From Colletes latitarsis (lineage: Eukaryota > Arthropoda > Insecta > Hymenoptera > Colletidae): 64,000 nucleotides of DNA. The stretch is from NCBI RefSeq assembly GCF_051014445.1, contig NW_027488365.1:7936001-8000000 (forward strand). The letters run 5' to 3'. Shown in pieces: positions 10,402 to 23,200 of the stretch (position 1 is its first letter; every line of letters begins with the position of its first letter). The position numbers and the translations under genes are program-made. The notes below the pieces were generated by a model. It saw only the letters and a list, made by a program, of their open reading frames with translations, ran no database searches and had not been told where the DNA came from.

Positions 10402-13400
10402 GGTTTCGATCAATATTTTAGAGGATCACGCAAGCTAGGTCTGGGATAGGTCTGGGATTAGCCCTCATCAGACTCATACTTTCGCACACTTCACATACTC
10501 GTTGACAAGATCCTGGGTTTTTTTCTGGCTTGGATCACGTAGTAATGTGGTTCCGCACTGAAACAGTCGATTAAACTTGGCTTCGATCAATATTTTAGAG
10601 GATAACGCAAGTTAGGTCTGGGATAGGTCTGGGATTTGCCCTCGTCAGGCTCATACTTTCGCGTTTTTCACATACTTGTTGAACGGATCCTGGGTTTTTC
10701 CTGGTTTGGGTCACGTAGTAATGTGGTACCACACTGAAACATTCAATTAAACCTGGTCTTCATAAATATTTTAGAGGATAACGCATGTCAGGTCGGGGTT
10801 ACGTCTAGGATTTGCCCTCATCAGGCTCATACTTTCGCATATTTCTCATACTTCATGGCTAGATCCTGGGCTGTTTCTGCATTGTATCACGTAGTAATGT
10901 GGTACCACGCTGAAACTGTCAATTAAACCTGGTTTCGATCAATATTTTAGAGGATAACGCAAGTTAGGTCTGGCATAGGTCTGGGATTCGCCCTCATCAG
11001 GCTCATACTTTCGCACACTTCACATACTCGTTGACAAGATCCTGGGTTTTTTTCTGGCTTGGATCACGTAGTAATGTGGTTCCACACCGAAGCAGTCGAT
11101 TAAACTTGGCTTCGATCAATATTTTAGAGGATAACGCAAGTTAGGTCTGGGATAGGTCTGGGATTTGCCCTCATCAGGCTCATACTTTCGCAGTTTTAAC
11201 ATACATGTTGACCTGATCGAGGGTTTTTTCTGCTTTGGATCACGTAGTAAGGTGGTACCACACTGAAACAGTCCATTAAACCTGGTTTGGATCAATATTT
11301 TAGAGGATAACGCATGTTAGGTCTAGGTTAGGTCTGGGATTTTCGCTTATGAGACTCATACATTCGCATTCTTCACATACTTGTTGAACGGATCCTGGGT
11401 TTTTTCTGGTTTGGTTCATGTAGTAATGTGGTACCACACTGAAACATTCAATTAAACCTGGTCTTGATAAATATTTTAGAGGATAACGCATGTTAGGTCG
11501 GGGTTACGTCTAGGATTTGCCCTCATCAGGCTCATACTTTCGCATATTTCTCATACTTCATGGCTAGATCCTGGGCTGTTTCTGCATTGTATCACGTAGT
11601 AATGTGGTACCACGCTGAAACAGTCAATTAAACCTGGTCTTCATAAATATTTTAGAGGATAACGCATGTTAGGTCTGGGTTAGGTCTAGGATTTGCCCTC
11701 ATCAGGCTCATACTTTCGCATATTTCTCCTACTTCATGGCTAGATCCTGGGCTATTTCTGGATTGGATCACGTAGTAAAGTGGTACCACACTGAAACATT
11801 CAATGAAACCTGGTCTGGATAAATATTTTAGAGGACAACGCATCTTAGGTCTGGGTTAGGTCTAAGATTTGCCCTCATCAGGCTCACAGTTTCGCGTTTT
11901 TCACATACTTGTTGAACAGATCCTGGTTTTTTTCTGGTTTGGATCACGAAGTAGTGTGGTACCACACTGAAACAGTCCATTAAACCTGGTTTCGCTCAAA
12001 TTTTTAGAGGATAACGCATGTTAGGTCTAGATTAGGTCTGGGATTTGCTCTCATCAGGCTCATTCTTTCGCATATTTCTCATACTTGATGGCTATATCCT
12101 GGGCTTTTTCTGGATTGCATCACGTAGTAACGTATTACCACACTGAAACAGTCAATGAAACCTGGTTTCCATCAATATTTTAGAGGACAACGCAAGTTAG
12201 GTCTAGGTAAGGCCTGAGATTTTCACTGATCAGACTCATACTTTCGCCTTCTTCACATACTTGTTGAACGGATCCTGGGTTTTTTCTGGTTTGGAACACG
12301 TAGTAATGTGGTACCACACTGAAACATTCAATTAAACCTGGTCTTGATAAATATTTTAGAGAATAACGCATGTTAGGTCTGGGTTAGGTCTAGGATTTGC
12401 CCTCATCAGGATCATACTTTCGCATATTTCTCATACTTCATGGCTAGATCCTGGGCTATTTCTGGATTGGATCACGTAGTAAAGCGGTACCACACTGAAA
12501 CATTCAATGAAACCTGGTCTGGATAAAAATTTTAGAGGATAACGCATGTTAGGTCAAGGTTAGGTCTAAGATTTGCCCTCATCAGGCTCACAGTTTCGCT
12601 TTTTTCACATACTTGTCGAACAGATCCTGGGTTTTTTGTGGTTTGGATCACGTAGTAATGTGGTACCACACTGAAACATTCAATTAAACCTGGTCTTGAT
12701 AAATATTTTAGAGGATAACGCATGTTAGGTCTGGGATAGGTCTGGGATTAGCCCTCATCAGACTCATACTTTCGCTTTCTTCATACTTGTTGAACGGATC
12801 CTAGGCTTTTTCTGGATTGCATCACGTAGTAATGTAGTACCACACTGAAACAGTCAATGAAACCTGGTTTCCATCAATATTTTAGAGGACAACGCAAGTT
12901 AGGTCTAGGTAAGGCCTGAGATTTTCACTGATCAGACTCATACATTCGCATTCTTCACATACTTGTTGAACGGATCCTGGGTTTTTTCTGGTTTGGATCA
13001 CGTAGTAATGTGGTACCACACTGAAACATTCAACTAACCCTGGTCTTGATAAATATTTTAGAGGATAACGCATGTTAGGTCTGGGTTACGTCTAGGATTT
13101 GCCCTCATCAGGCTCATACTTTCGCATATTTCTCATACTTCATGGCTAGATCCTGGGCTGTTTCTGCATTGTATCACGTAGTAATGTGGTACCACGCTGA
13201 AACAGTCAATTAACCTTGGTTTCGATCAATATTTTAGAGGATAACGCAAGTTAGGTCTGGGATAGGTCTAGGATTTGCCCTCATCAGGCTCTTACTATCG
13301 CATATTACTCATACTTCATGGCTAGATCCTGGGCTATTTCTGGATTGGATCACGTAATAAAGTGGTACCACACTGAAACATTCAATGAAACCTGTTCTGG

Positions 13401-15331
13401 ATAAATATTTTAGAGGATAACGCATCTTAGGTCTGGGTTAGGTCTAAGATTTGCCCTCATCAGGCTCACAGTTTCGCGTTTTTCACATACTTGTTAAACA
13501 GATCCTGGGTTTTTTCTGGTTTGGATCACGTAGTAATGTGGTAGCACACTAATACAGTTAATTAAACCTGGTTTCGATCAATATTTTAGAGGATCACGCA
13601 AGCTGGGTCTGGGATAGGTCTGGGATTAGCCCTCATCAGACTCATACTTTCGCACACTTCACATACTCGTTGACAAGACCCTGGGTTTTTTTCTGGCTTG
13701 GATCACGTAGTAATGTGGTTCCACACTGAAACAGTCGATTAAACTTGGCTTCGATCAATATTTTAGAGGATAACGCAAGTTAGGTCTGGGATAGGTCTGG
13801 GATTTGCCCTCATCAGGCTCATACTTTCGCGTTTTTCACATACTTGTTGAACGGATCCTGGGTTTTTTCTGGTTTGGTTCACGTAGTAATGTGGTACCAC
13901 GCTGAAACAGTCAATTAAACCTGGTTTCCATCAATATTTTAGAGGATAACGCATGTTAGGTCTAGGTTAGGCCTGGGATTTTCACTCATCAGACTCATAC
14001 TTTCGCATTCTTCACATACTTGTCGAACTGATCCTGGGTTTTTTGTGGTTTGGAACACGTAGTAATGTGGTACCACACTGAAACATTCAATTAAACCTGG
14101 TCTTGATAAATATTTTAGAGGATAACGCATGTAAGGTCTAGGTTAGCCGTGGGATTTTCACTCATCAGACTCATACTTTCGCATATTTCTCATACTTCAT
14201 GGCTAGATCCTGGGCTATTCCTGGATTGGATCACGTAGTAAAATGGTACCACACTGAAACATTCAATGAAACCTGGTCTGGAAAAAAATTTTAGAGGATA
14301 ACGCATGTTAGGTCAAGGTTAGGTCTAAGATTTGCCCTCATCAGGCTCACAGTTTCGCGTTTTTCACATACTTGTTGAACAGATCCTGGGTTTTTTCTGG
14401 TTTGTATCACGCAGTACTGTGGTACCACACTGAAACAGTCCATTAAACCTGGTTTGGATCAATATTTTAGAGGATAACGCATGTTAGGTCTAGGTTAGGC
14501 CTCGGATTTTCACTCATCAGACTCATACTTTCGCATTCTTCACATACTTGTCGAACTGATCCTGGGTTTTTTGTGGTTTGGATCACGTAGTAATGTGGTA
14601 CCACACTGAAACATTCAATTAAACCTGGTCTTGATAAATATTTTAGAGGATAACGCATGATAGGTTTGGGATAGGTCTGGGATTAGCCCTCATCAGACTC
14701 ATACTTTCGCACACTTCACATACTCGTTGACGAGATCCTGGGTTTTTTTCTAGTTTGGATCACGCAGTAATGTGGTACCACACTGAAACAGTCGATTAAA
14801 CCTGGTTTCGATCAATATTTTTGAGGATAACGCATGTTAGGTCTGGGATAAGTCTGGGATTAGCCCTCATCAGACTCATACTTTCGCTTTCTTCACATAC
14901 TTGTTGAACGGATCCTGGGCTTTTTATGGATTGCATCACGTAGTAATGTAGTACCACACTGAAACAGTCAATGAAAACTGGTTTCCATCAATATTTTAGA
15001 GGACAACGCAAGTTAGGTCTAGGTAAGGCCTGAGATTTTCACTGATCAGACTCATACATTCGCATTCTTAACATACTGGTTGAACGGATCCTGGGTTTTT
15101 TCTGGTTTGGATCACGTAGTAATGTGGTACCACACTGAAACATTCAATTAAACCTGGTCTTGATAAATATTTTAGAGGATAACGCATGTTAGGTCTGGGT
15201 TACGTCTAGGATTTGCCCTCATCAGGCTCATACTTTCGCATATTTCTCATACTTCATGGCTAGATCCTGGGCTGTTTCTGCATTGTATCACGTAGTAATG
15301 TGGTACCACACTAAAACAGTAAATTAAACCT
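10402..15331. repeat. 28-mer higher-order repeat, copy 1 (4,930 bp)
   Basis: From about 10,402 the sequence recurs 4,930 bp later through its whole length. Markers include gaggatcacgcaagctagg at the start, a cctgggtttttcctgg monomer, the epsilon monomer near 11,200, aaatttttagagg near 12,000 and ttactatcgcatattac near 13,300. I noticed about fifteen differences between copies 1 and 2, including one 1 bp deletion near 12,600 (17,530 in copy 2). A relative of the start block recurs inside the unit near 13,560, so the 28-mer itself contains an older internal duplication of about 18 monomers. Confidence 0.85.
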
Positions 15332-18300
15332 GGTTTCGATCAATATTTTAGAGGATCACGCAAGCTAGGTCTGGGATAGGTCTGGGATTAGCCCTCATCA
15401 GACTCATACTTTCGCACACTTCACATACTCGTTGACAAGATCCTGGGTTTTTTTCTGGCTTGGATCACGTAGTAATGTGGTTCCACACTGAAACAGTCGA
15501 TTAAACTTGGCTTCGATCAATATTTTAGAGGATAACGCAAGTTAGGTCTGGGATAGGTCTGGGATTTGCCCTCGTCAGGCTCATACTTTCGCGTTTTTCA
15601 CATACTTGTTGAACGGATCCTGGGTTTTTCCTGGTTTGGGTCACGTAGTAATGTGGTACCACACTGAAACATTCAATTAAACCTGGTCTTCATAAATATT
15701 TTAGAGGATAACGCATGTCAGGTCGGGGTTACGTCTAGGATTTGCCCTCATCAGGCTCATACTTTCGCATATTTCTCATACTTCATGGCTAGATCCTGGG
15801 CTGTTTCTGCATTGTATCACGTAGTAATGTGGTACCACGCTGAAACTGTCAATTAAACCTGGTTTCGATCAATATTTTAGAGGATAACGCAAGTTAGGTC
15901 TGGCATAGGTCTGGGATTCGCCCTCATCAGGCTCATACTTTCGCACACTTCACATACTCGTTGACAAGATCCTGGGTTTTTTTCTGGCTTGGATCACGTA
16001 GTAATGTGGTTCCACACCGAAGCAGTCGATTAAACTTGGCTTCGATCAATATTTTAGAGGATAACGCAAGTTAGGTCTGGGATAGGTCTGGGATTTGCCC
16101 TCATCAGGCTCATACTTTCGCAGTTTTAACATACATGTTGACCTGATCGAGGGTTTTTTCTGCTTTGGATCACGTAGTAAAGTGGTACCACACTGAAACA
16201 GTCCATTAAACCTGGTTTGGATCAATATTTTAGAGGATAACGCATGTTAGGTCTAGGTTAGGTCTGGGATTTTCGCTCATGAGACTCATACATTCGCATT
16301 CTTCACATACTTGTTGAACGGATCCTGGGTTTTTTCTGGTTTGGTTCATGTAGTAATGTGGTACCACACTGAAACATTCAATTAAACCTGGTCTTGATAA
16401 ATATTTTAGAGGATAACGCATGTTAGGTCGGGGTTACGTCTAGGATTTGCCCTCATCAGGCTCATACTTTCGCATATTTCTCATACTTCATGGCTAGATC
16501 CTGGGCTGTTTCTGCATTGTATCACGTAGTAATGTGGTACCACGCTGAAACAGTCAATTAAACCTGGTCTTCATAAATATTTTAGAGGATAACGCATGTT
16601 AGGTCTGTGTTAGGTCTAGGATTTGCCCTCATCAGGCTCATACTTTCGCATATTTCTCATACTTCATGGCTAGATCCTGGGCTATTTCTGGATTGGATCA
16701 CGTAGTAAAGTGGTACCACACTGAAACATTCAATGAAACCTGGTCTGGATAAATATTTTAGAGGACAACGCATCTTAGGTCTGGGTTAGGTCTAAGATTT
16801 GCCCTCATCAGGCTCACAGTTTCGCGTTTTTCACATACTTGTTGAACAGATCCTGGTTTTTTTCTGGTTTGGATCACGAAGTAGTGTGGTACCACACTGA
16901 AACAGTCCATTAAACCTGGTTTCGCTCAAATTTTTAGAGGATAACGCATGTTAGGTCTAGATTAGGTCTGGGATTTGCTCTCATCAGGCTCATTCTTTCG
17001 CATATTTCTCATACTTGATGGCTATATCCTGGGCTTTTTCTGGATTGCATCACGTAGTAACGTATTACCACACTGAAACAGTCAATGAAACCTGGTTTCC
17101 ATCAATATTTTAGAGGACAACGCAAGTTAGGTCTAGGTAAGGCCTGAGATTTTCACTGATCAGACTCATACTTTCGCCTTCTTCACATACTTGTTGAACG
17201 GATCCTGGGTTTTTTCTGGTTTGGAACACGTAGTAATGTGGTATCACACTGAAACATTCAATTAAACCTGGTCTTGATAAATATTTTAGAGAATAACGCA
17301 TGTTAGGTCTGGGTTAGGTCTAGGATTTGCCCTCATCAGGATCATACTTTCGCATATTTCTCATACTTCATGGCTAGATCCTGGGCTATTTCTGGATTGG
17401 ATCACGTAGTAAAGTGGTACCACACTGAAACATTCAATGCAACCTGGTCTGGATAAAAATTTTAGAGGATAACGCATGTTAGGTCAAGGTTAGGTCTAAG
17501 ATTTGCCCTCATCAGGCTCACAGTTTCGCGCTTTCACATACTTGTCGAACAGATCCTGGGTTTTTTGTGGTTTGGATCACGTAGTAATGTGGTACCACAC
17601 TGAAACATTCAATTAAACCTGGTCTTGATAAATATTTTAGAGGATAACGCATGTTAGGTCTGGGATAGGTCTGGGATTAGCCCTTATCAGACTCATACTT
17701 TCGCTTTCTTCATACTTGTTGAACGGATCCTAGGCTTTTTCTGGATTGCATCACGTAGTAATGTAGTACCACACTGAAACAGTCAATGAAACCTGGTTTC
17801 CATCAATATTTTAGAGGACAACGCAAGTTAGGTCTAGGTAAGGCCTGAGATTTTCACTGATCAGACTCATACATTCGCATTCTTCACATACTTGTTGAAC
17901 GGATCCTGGGTTTTTTCTGGTTTGGATCACGTAGTAATGTGGTACCACACTGAAACATTCAATTAACCCTGGTCTTGATAAATATTTTAGAGGATAACGC
18001 ATGTTAGGTCTGGGTTACGTCTAGGATTTGCCCTCATCAGGCTCATACTTTCGCATATTTCTCATACTTCATGGCTAGATCCTGGGCTGTTTCTGCATTG
18101 TATCACGTAGTAATGTGGTACCACGCTGAAACAGTCAATTAACCTTGGTTTCGATCAATATTTTAGAGGATAACGCAAGTTAGGTCTGGGATAGGTCTAG
18201 GATTTGCCCTCATCAGGCTCTTACTATCGCATATTACTCATACTTCATGGCTAGATCCTGGGCTATTTCTGGATTGGATCACGTAATAAAGTGGTACCAC

Positions 18301-20260
18301 ACTGAAACATTCAATGAAACCTGTTCTGGATAAATATTTTAGAGGATAACGCATCTTAGGTCTGGGTTAGGTCTAAGATTTGCCCTCATCAGGCTCACAG
18401 TTTCGCGTTTTTCACATACTTGTTAAACAGATCCTGGGTTTTTTCTGGTTTGGATCACGTAGTAATGTGGTAGCACACTAATACAGTTAATTAAACCTGG
18501 TTTCGATCAATATTTTAGAGGATCACGCAAGCTGGGTCTGGGATAGGTCTGGGATTAGCCCTCATCAGACTCATACTTTCGCACACTTCACATACTCGTT
18601 GACAAGACCCTGGGTTTTTTTCTGGCTTGGATCACGTAGTAATGTGGTTCCACACTGAAACAGTCGATTAAACTTGGCTTCGATCAATATTTTAGAGGAT
18701 AACGCAAGTTAGGTCTGGGATAGGTCTGGGATTTGCCCTCATCAGGCTCATACTTTCGCGTTTTTCACATACTTGTTGAACGGATCCTGGGTTTTTTCTG
18801 GTTTGGTTCACGTAGTAATGTGGTACCACGCTGAAACAGTCAATTAAACCTGGTTTCCATCAATATTTTAGAGGATAACGCATGATAGGTCTAGGTTAGG
18901 CCTGGGATTTTCACTCATCAGACTCATACTTTCGCATTCTTCACATACTTGTCGAACTGATCCTGGGTTTTTTGTGGTTTGGAACACGTAGTAATGTGGT
19001 ACCACACTGAAACATTCAATTAAACCTGGTCTTGATAAATATTTTAGAGGATAACGCATGTAAGGTCTAGGTTAGCCGTGGGATTTTCACTCATCAGACT
19101 CATACTTTCGCATATTTCTCATACTTCATGGCTAGATCCTGGGCTATTTCTGGATTGGATCACGTAGTAAAGTGGTACCACACTGAAACATTCAATGAAA
19201 CCTGGTCTGGAAAAAAATTTTAGAGGATAACGCATGTTAGGTCAAGGTTAGGTCTAAGATTTGCCCTCATCAGGCTCACAGTTTCGCGTTTTTCACATAC
19301 TTGTTGAACAGATCCTGGGTTTTTTCTGGTTTGTATCACGCAGTACTGTGGTACCACACTGAAACAGTCCATTAAACCTGGTTTGGATCAATATTTTAGA
19401 GGATAACGCATGTTAGGTCTAGGTTAGGCCTCGGATTTTCACTCATCAGACTCATACTTTCGCATTCTTCACATACTTGTCGAACTGATCCTGGGTTTTT
19501 TGTGGTTTGGATCACGTAGTAATGTGGTACCACACTGAAACATTCAATTAAACCTGGTCTTGATAAATATTTTAGAGGATAACGCATGATAGGTTTGGGA
19601 TAGGTCTGGGATTAGCCCTCATCAGACTCATACTTTCGCACACTTCACATACTCGTTGACGAGATCCTGGGTTTTTTTCTAGTTTGGATCACGCAGTAAT
19701 GTGGTACCACACTGAAACAGTCGATTAAACCTGGTTTCGATCAATATTTTTGAGGATAACGCATGTTAGGTCTGGGATAAGTCTGGGATTAGCCCTCATC
19801 AGACTCATACTTTCGCTTTCTTCACATACTTGTTGAACGGATCCTGGGCTTTTTATGGATTGCATCACGTAGTAATGTAGTACCACACTGAAACAGTCAA
19901 TGAAAACTGGTTTCCATCAATATTTTAGAGGACAACGCAAGTTAGGTCTAGGTAAGGCCTGAGATTTTCACTGATCAGACTCATACATTCGCATTCTTAA
20001 CATACTGGTTGAACGGATCCTGGGTTTTTTCTGGTTTGGATCACGTAGTAATGTGGTACCACACTGAAACATTCAATTAAACCTGGTCTTGATAAATATT
20101 TTAGAGGATAACGCATGTTAGGTCTGGGTTACGTCTAGGATTTGCCCTCATCAGGCTCATACTTTCGCATATTTCTCATACTTCATGGCTAGATCCTGGG
20201 CTGTTTCTGCATTGTATCACGTAGTAATGTGGTACCACACTAAAACAGTAAATTAAACCT
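15332..20260. repeat. 28-mer higher-order repeat, copy 2 (4,929 bp)
   Basis: It matches copy 1 at an offset of 4,930 bp before the 1 bp deletion and 4,929 bp after it, and copy 3 at 4,929 bp in its first part. It has all 28 monomers and serves as the reference for the rearrangements in copy 3. Only a handful of differences from copy 3 were seen, for example gcatgataggtctagg near 18,880 and gtatcacactg near 17,240. Confidence 0.85.
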
Positions 20261-23200
20261 GGTTTCGATCAATATTTTAGAGGATCACGCAAGCTAGGTC
20301 TGGGATAGGTCTGGGATTAGCCCTCATCAGACTCATACTTTCGCACACTTCACATACTCGTTGACAAGATCCTGGGTTTTTTTCTGGCTTGGATCACGTA
20401 GTAATGTGGTTCCACACTGAAACAGTCGATTAAACTTGGCTTCGATCAATATTTTAGAGGATAACGCAAGTTAGGTCTGGGATAGGTCTGGGATTTGCCC
20501 TCGTCAGGCTCATACTTTCGCGTTTTTCACATACTTGTTGAACGGATCCTGGGTTTTTCCTGGTTTGGGTCACGTAGTAATGTGGTACCACGCTGAAACT
20601 GTCAATTAAACCTGGTTTCGATCAATATTTTAGAGGATAACGCAAGTTAGGTCTGGCATAGGTCTGGGATTCGCCCTCATCAGGCTCATACTTTCGCACA
20701 CTTCACATACTCGTTGACAAGATCCTGGGTTTTTTTCTGGCTTGGATCACGTAGTAATGTGGTTCCACACCGAAGCAGTCGATTAAACTTGGCTTCGATC
20801 AATATTTTAGAGGATAACGCAAGTTAGGTCTGGGATAGGTCTGGGATTTGCCCTCATCAGGCTCATACTTTCGCAGTTTTAACATACATGTTGACCTGAT
20901 CGAGGGTTTTTTCTGCTTTGGATCACGTAGTAAAGTGGTACCACACTGAAACAGTCCATTAAACCTGGTTTGGATCAATATTTTAGAGGATAACGCATGT
21001 TAGGTCTAGGTTAGGTCTGGGATTTTCGCTCATGAGACTCATACATTCGCATTCTTCACATACTTGTTGAACGGATCCTGGGTTTTTTCTGGTTTGGTTC
21101 ATGTAGTAATGTGGTACCACACTGAAACATTCAATTAAACCTGGTCTTGATAAATATTTTAGAGGATAACGCATGTTAGGTCGGGGTTACGTCTAGGATT
21201 TGCCCTCATCAGGCTCATACTTTCGCATATTTCTCATACTTCATGGCTAGATCCTGGGCTGTTTCTGCATTGTATCACGTAGTAATGTGGTACCACGCTG
21301 AAACAGTCAATTAAACCTGGTCTTCATAAATATTTTAGAGGATAACGCATGTTAGGTCTGTGTTAGGTCTAGGATTTGCCCTCATCAGGCTCATACTTTC
21401 GCATATTTCTCATACTTCATGGCTAGATCCTGGGCTATTTCTGGATTGGATCACGTAGTAAAGTGGTACCACACTGAAACATTCAATGAAACCTGGTCTG
21501 GATAAATATTTTAGAGGACAACGCATCTTAGGTCTGGGTTAGGTCTAAGATTTGCCCTCATCAGGCTCACAGTTTCGCGTTTTTCACATACTTGTTGAAC
21601 AGATCCTGGTTTTTTTCTGGTTTGGATCACGAAGTAGTGTGGTACCACACTGAAACAGTCCATTAAACCTGGTTTCGCTCAAATTTTTAGAGGATAACGC
21701 ATGTTAGGTCTAGATTAGGTCTGGGATTTGCTCTCATCAGGCTCATTCTTTCGCATATTTCTCATACTTGATGGCTATATCCTGGGCTTTTTCTGGATTG
21801 CATCACGTAGTAACGTATTACCACACTGAAACAGTCAATGAAACCTGGTTTCCATCAATATTTTAGAGGACAACGCAAGTTAGGTCTAGGTAAGGCCTGA
21901 GATTTTCACTGATCAGACTCATACTTTCGCCTTCTTCACATACTTGTTGAACGGATCCTGGGTTTTTTCTGGTTTGGAACACGTAGTAATGTGGTACCAC
22001 ACTGAAACATTCAATTAAACCTGGTCTTGATAAATATTTTAGAGAATAACGCATGTTAGGTCTGGGTTAGGTCTAGGATTTGCCCTCATCAGGATCATAC
22101 TTTCGCATATTTCTCATACTTCATGGCTAGATCCTGGGCTATTTCTGGATTGGATCACGTAGTAAAGTGGTACCACACTGAAACATTCAATGCAACCTGG
22201 TCTGGATAAAAATTTTAGAGGATAACGCATGTTAGGTCAAGGTTAGGTCTAAGATTTGCCCTCATCAGGCTCACAGTTTCGCGCTTTCACATACTTGTCG
22301 AACAGATCCTGGGTTTTTTGTGGTTTGGATCACGTAGTAATGTGGTACCACACTGAAACATTCAATTAAACCTGGTCTTGATAAATATTTTAGAGGATAA
22401 CGCATGTTAGGTCTGGGATAGGTCTGGGATTAGCCCTTATCAGACTCATACTTTCGCTTTCTTCATACTTGTTGAACGGATCCTAGGCTTTTTCTGGATT
22501 GCATCACGTAGTAATGTAGTACCACACTGAAACAGTCAATGAAACCTGGTTTCCATCAATATTTTAGAGGACAACGCAAGTTAGGTCTAGGTAAGGCCTG
22601 AGATTTTCACTGATCAGACTCATACATTCGCATTCTTCACATACTTGTTGAACGGATCCTGGGTTTTTTCTGGTTTGGATCACGTAGTAATGTGGTACCA
22701 CACTGAAACATTCAATTAACCCTGGTCTTGATAAATATTTTAGAGAATAACGCATGTTAGGTCTGGGTTAGGTCTAGGATTTGCCCTCATCAGGATCATA
22801 CTTTCGCATATTTCTCATACTTCATGGCTAGATCCTGGGCTATTTCTGGATTGGATCACGTAGTAAAGTGGTACCACACTGAAACATTCAATGCAACCTG
22901 GTCTGGATAAAAATTTTAGAGGATAACGCATGTTAGGTCAAGGTTAGGTCTAAGATTTGCCCTCATCAGGCTCACAGTTTCGCGCTTTCACATACTTGTC
23001 GAACAGATCCTGGGTTTTTTGTGGTTTGGATCACGTAGTAATGTGGTACCACACTGAAACATTCAATTAAACCTGGTCTTGATAAATATTTTAGAGGATA
23101 ACGCATGTTAGGTCTGGGATAGGTCTGGGATTAGCCCTTATCAGACTCATACTTTCGCTTTCTTCATACTTGTTGAACGGATCCTAGGCTTTTTCTGGAT

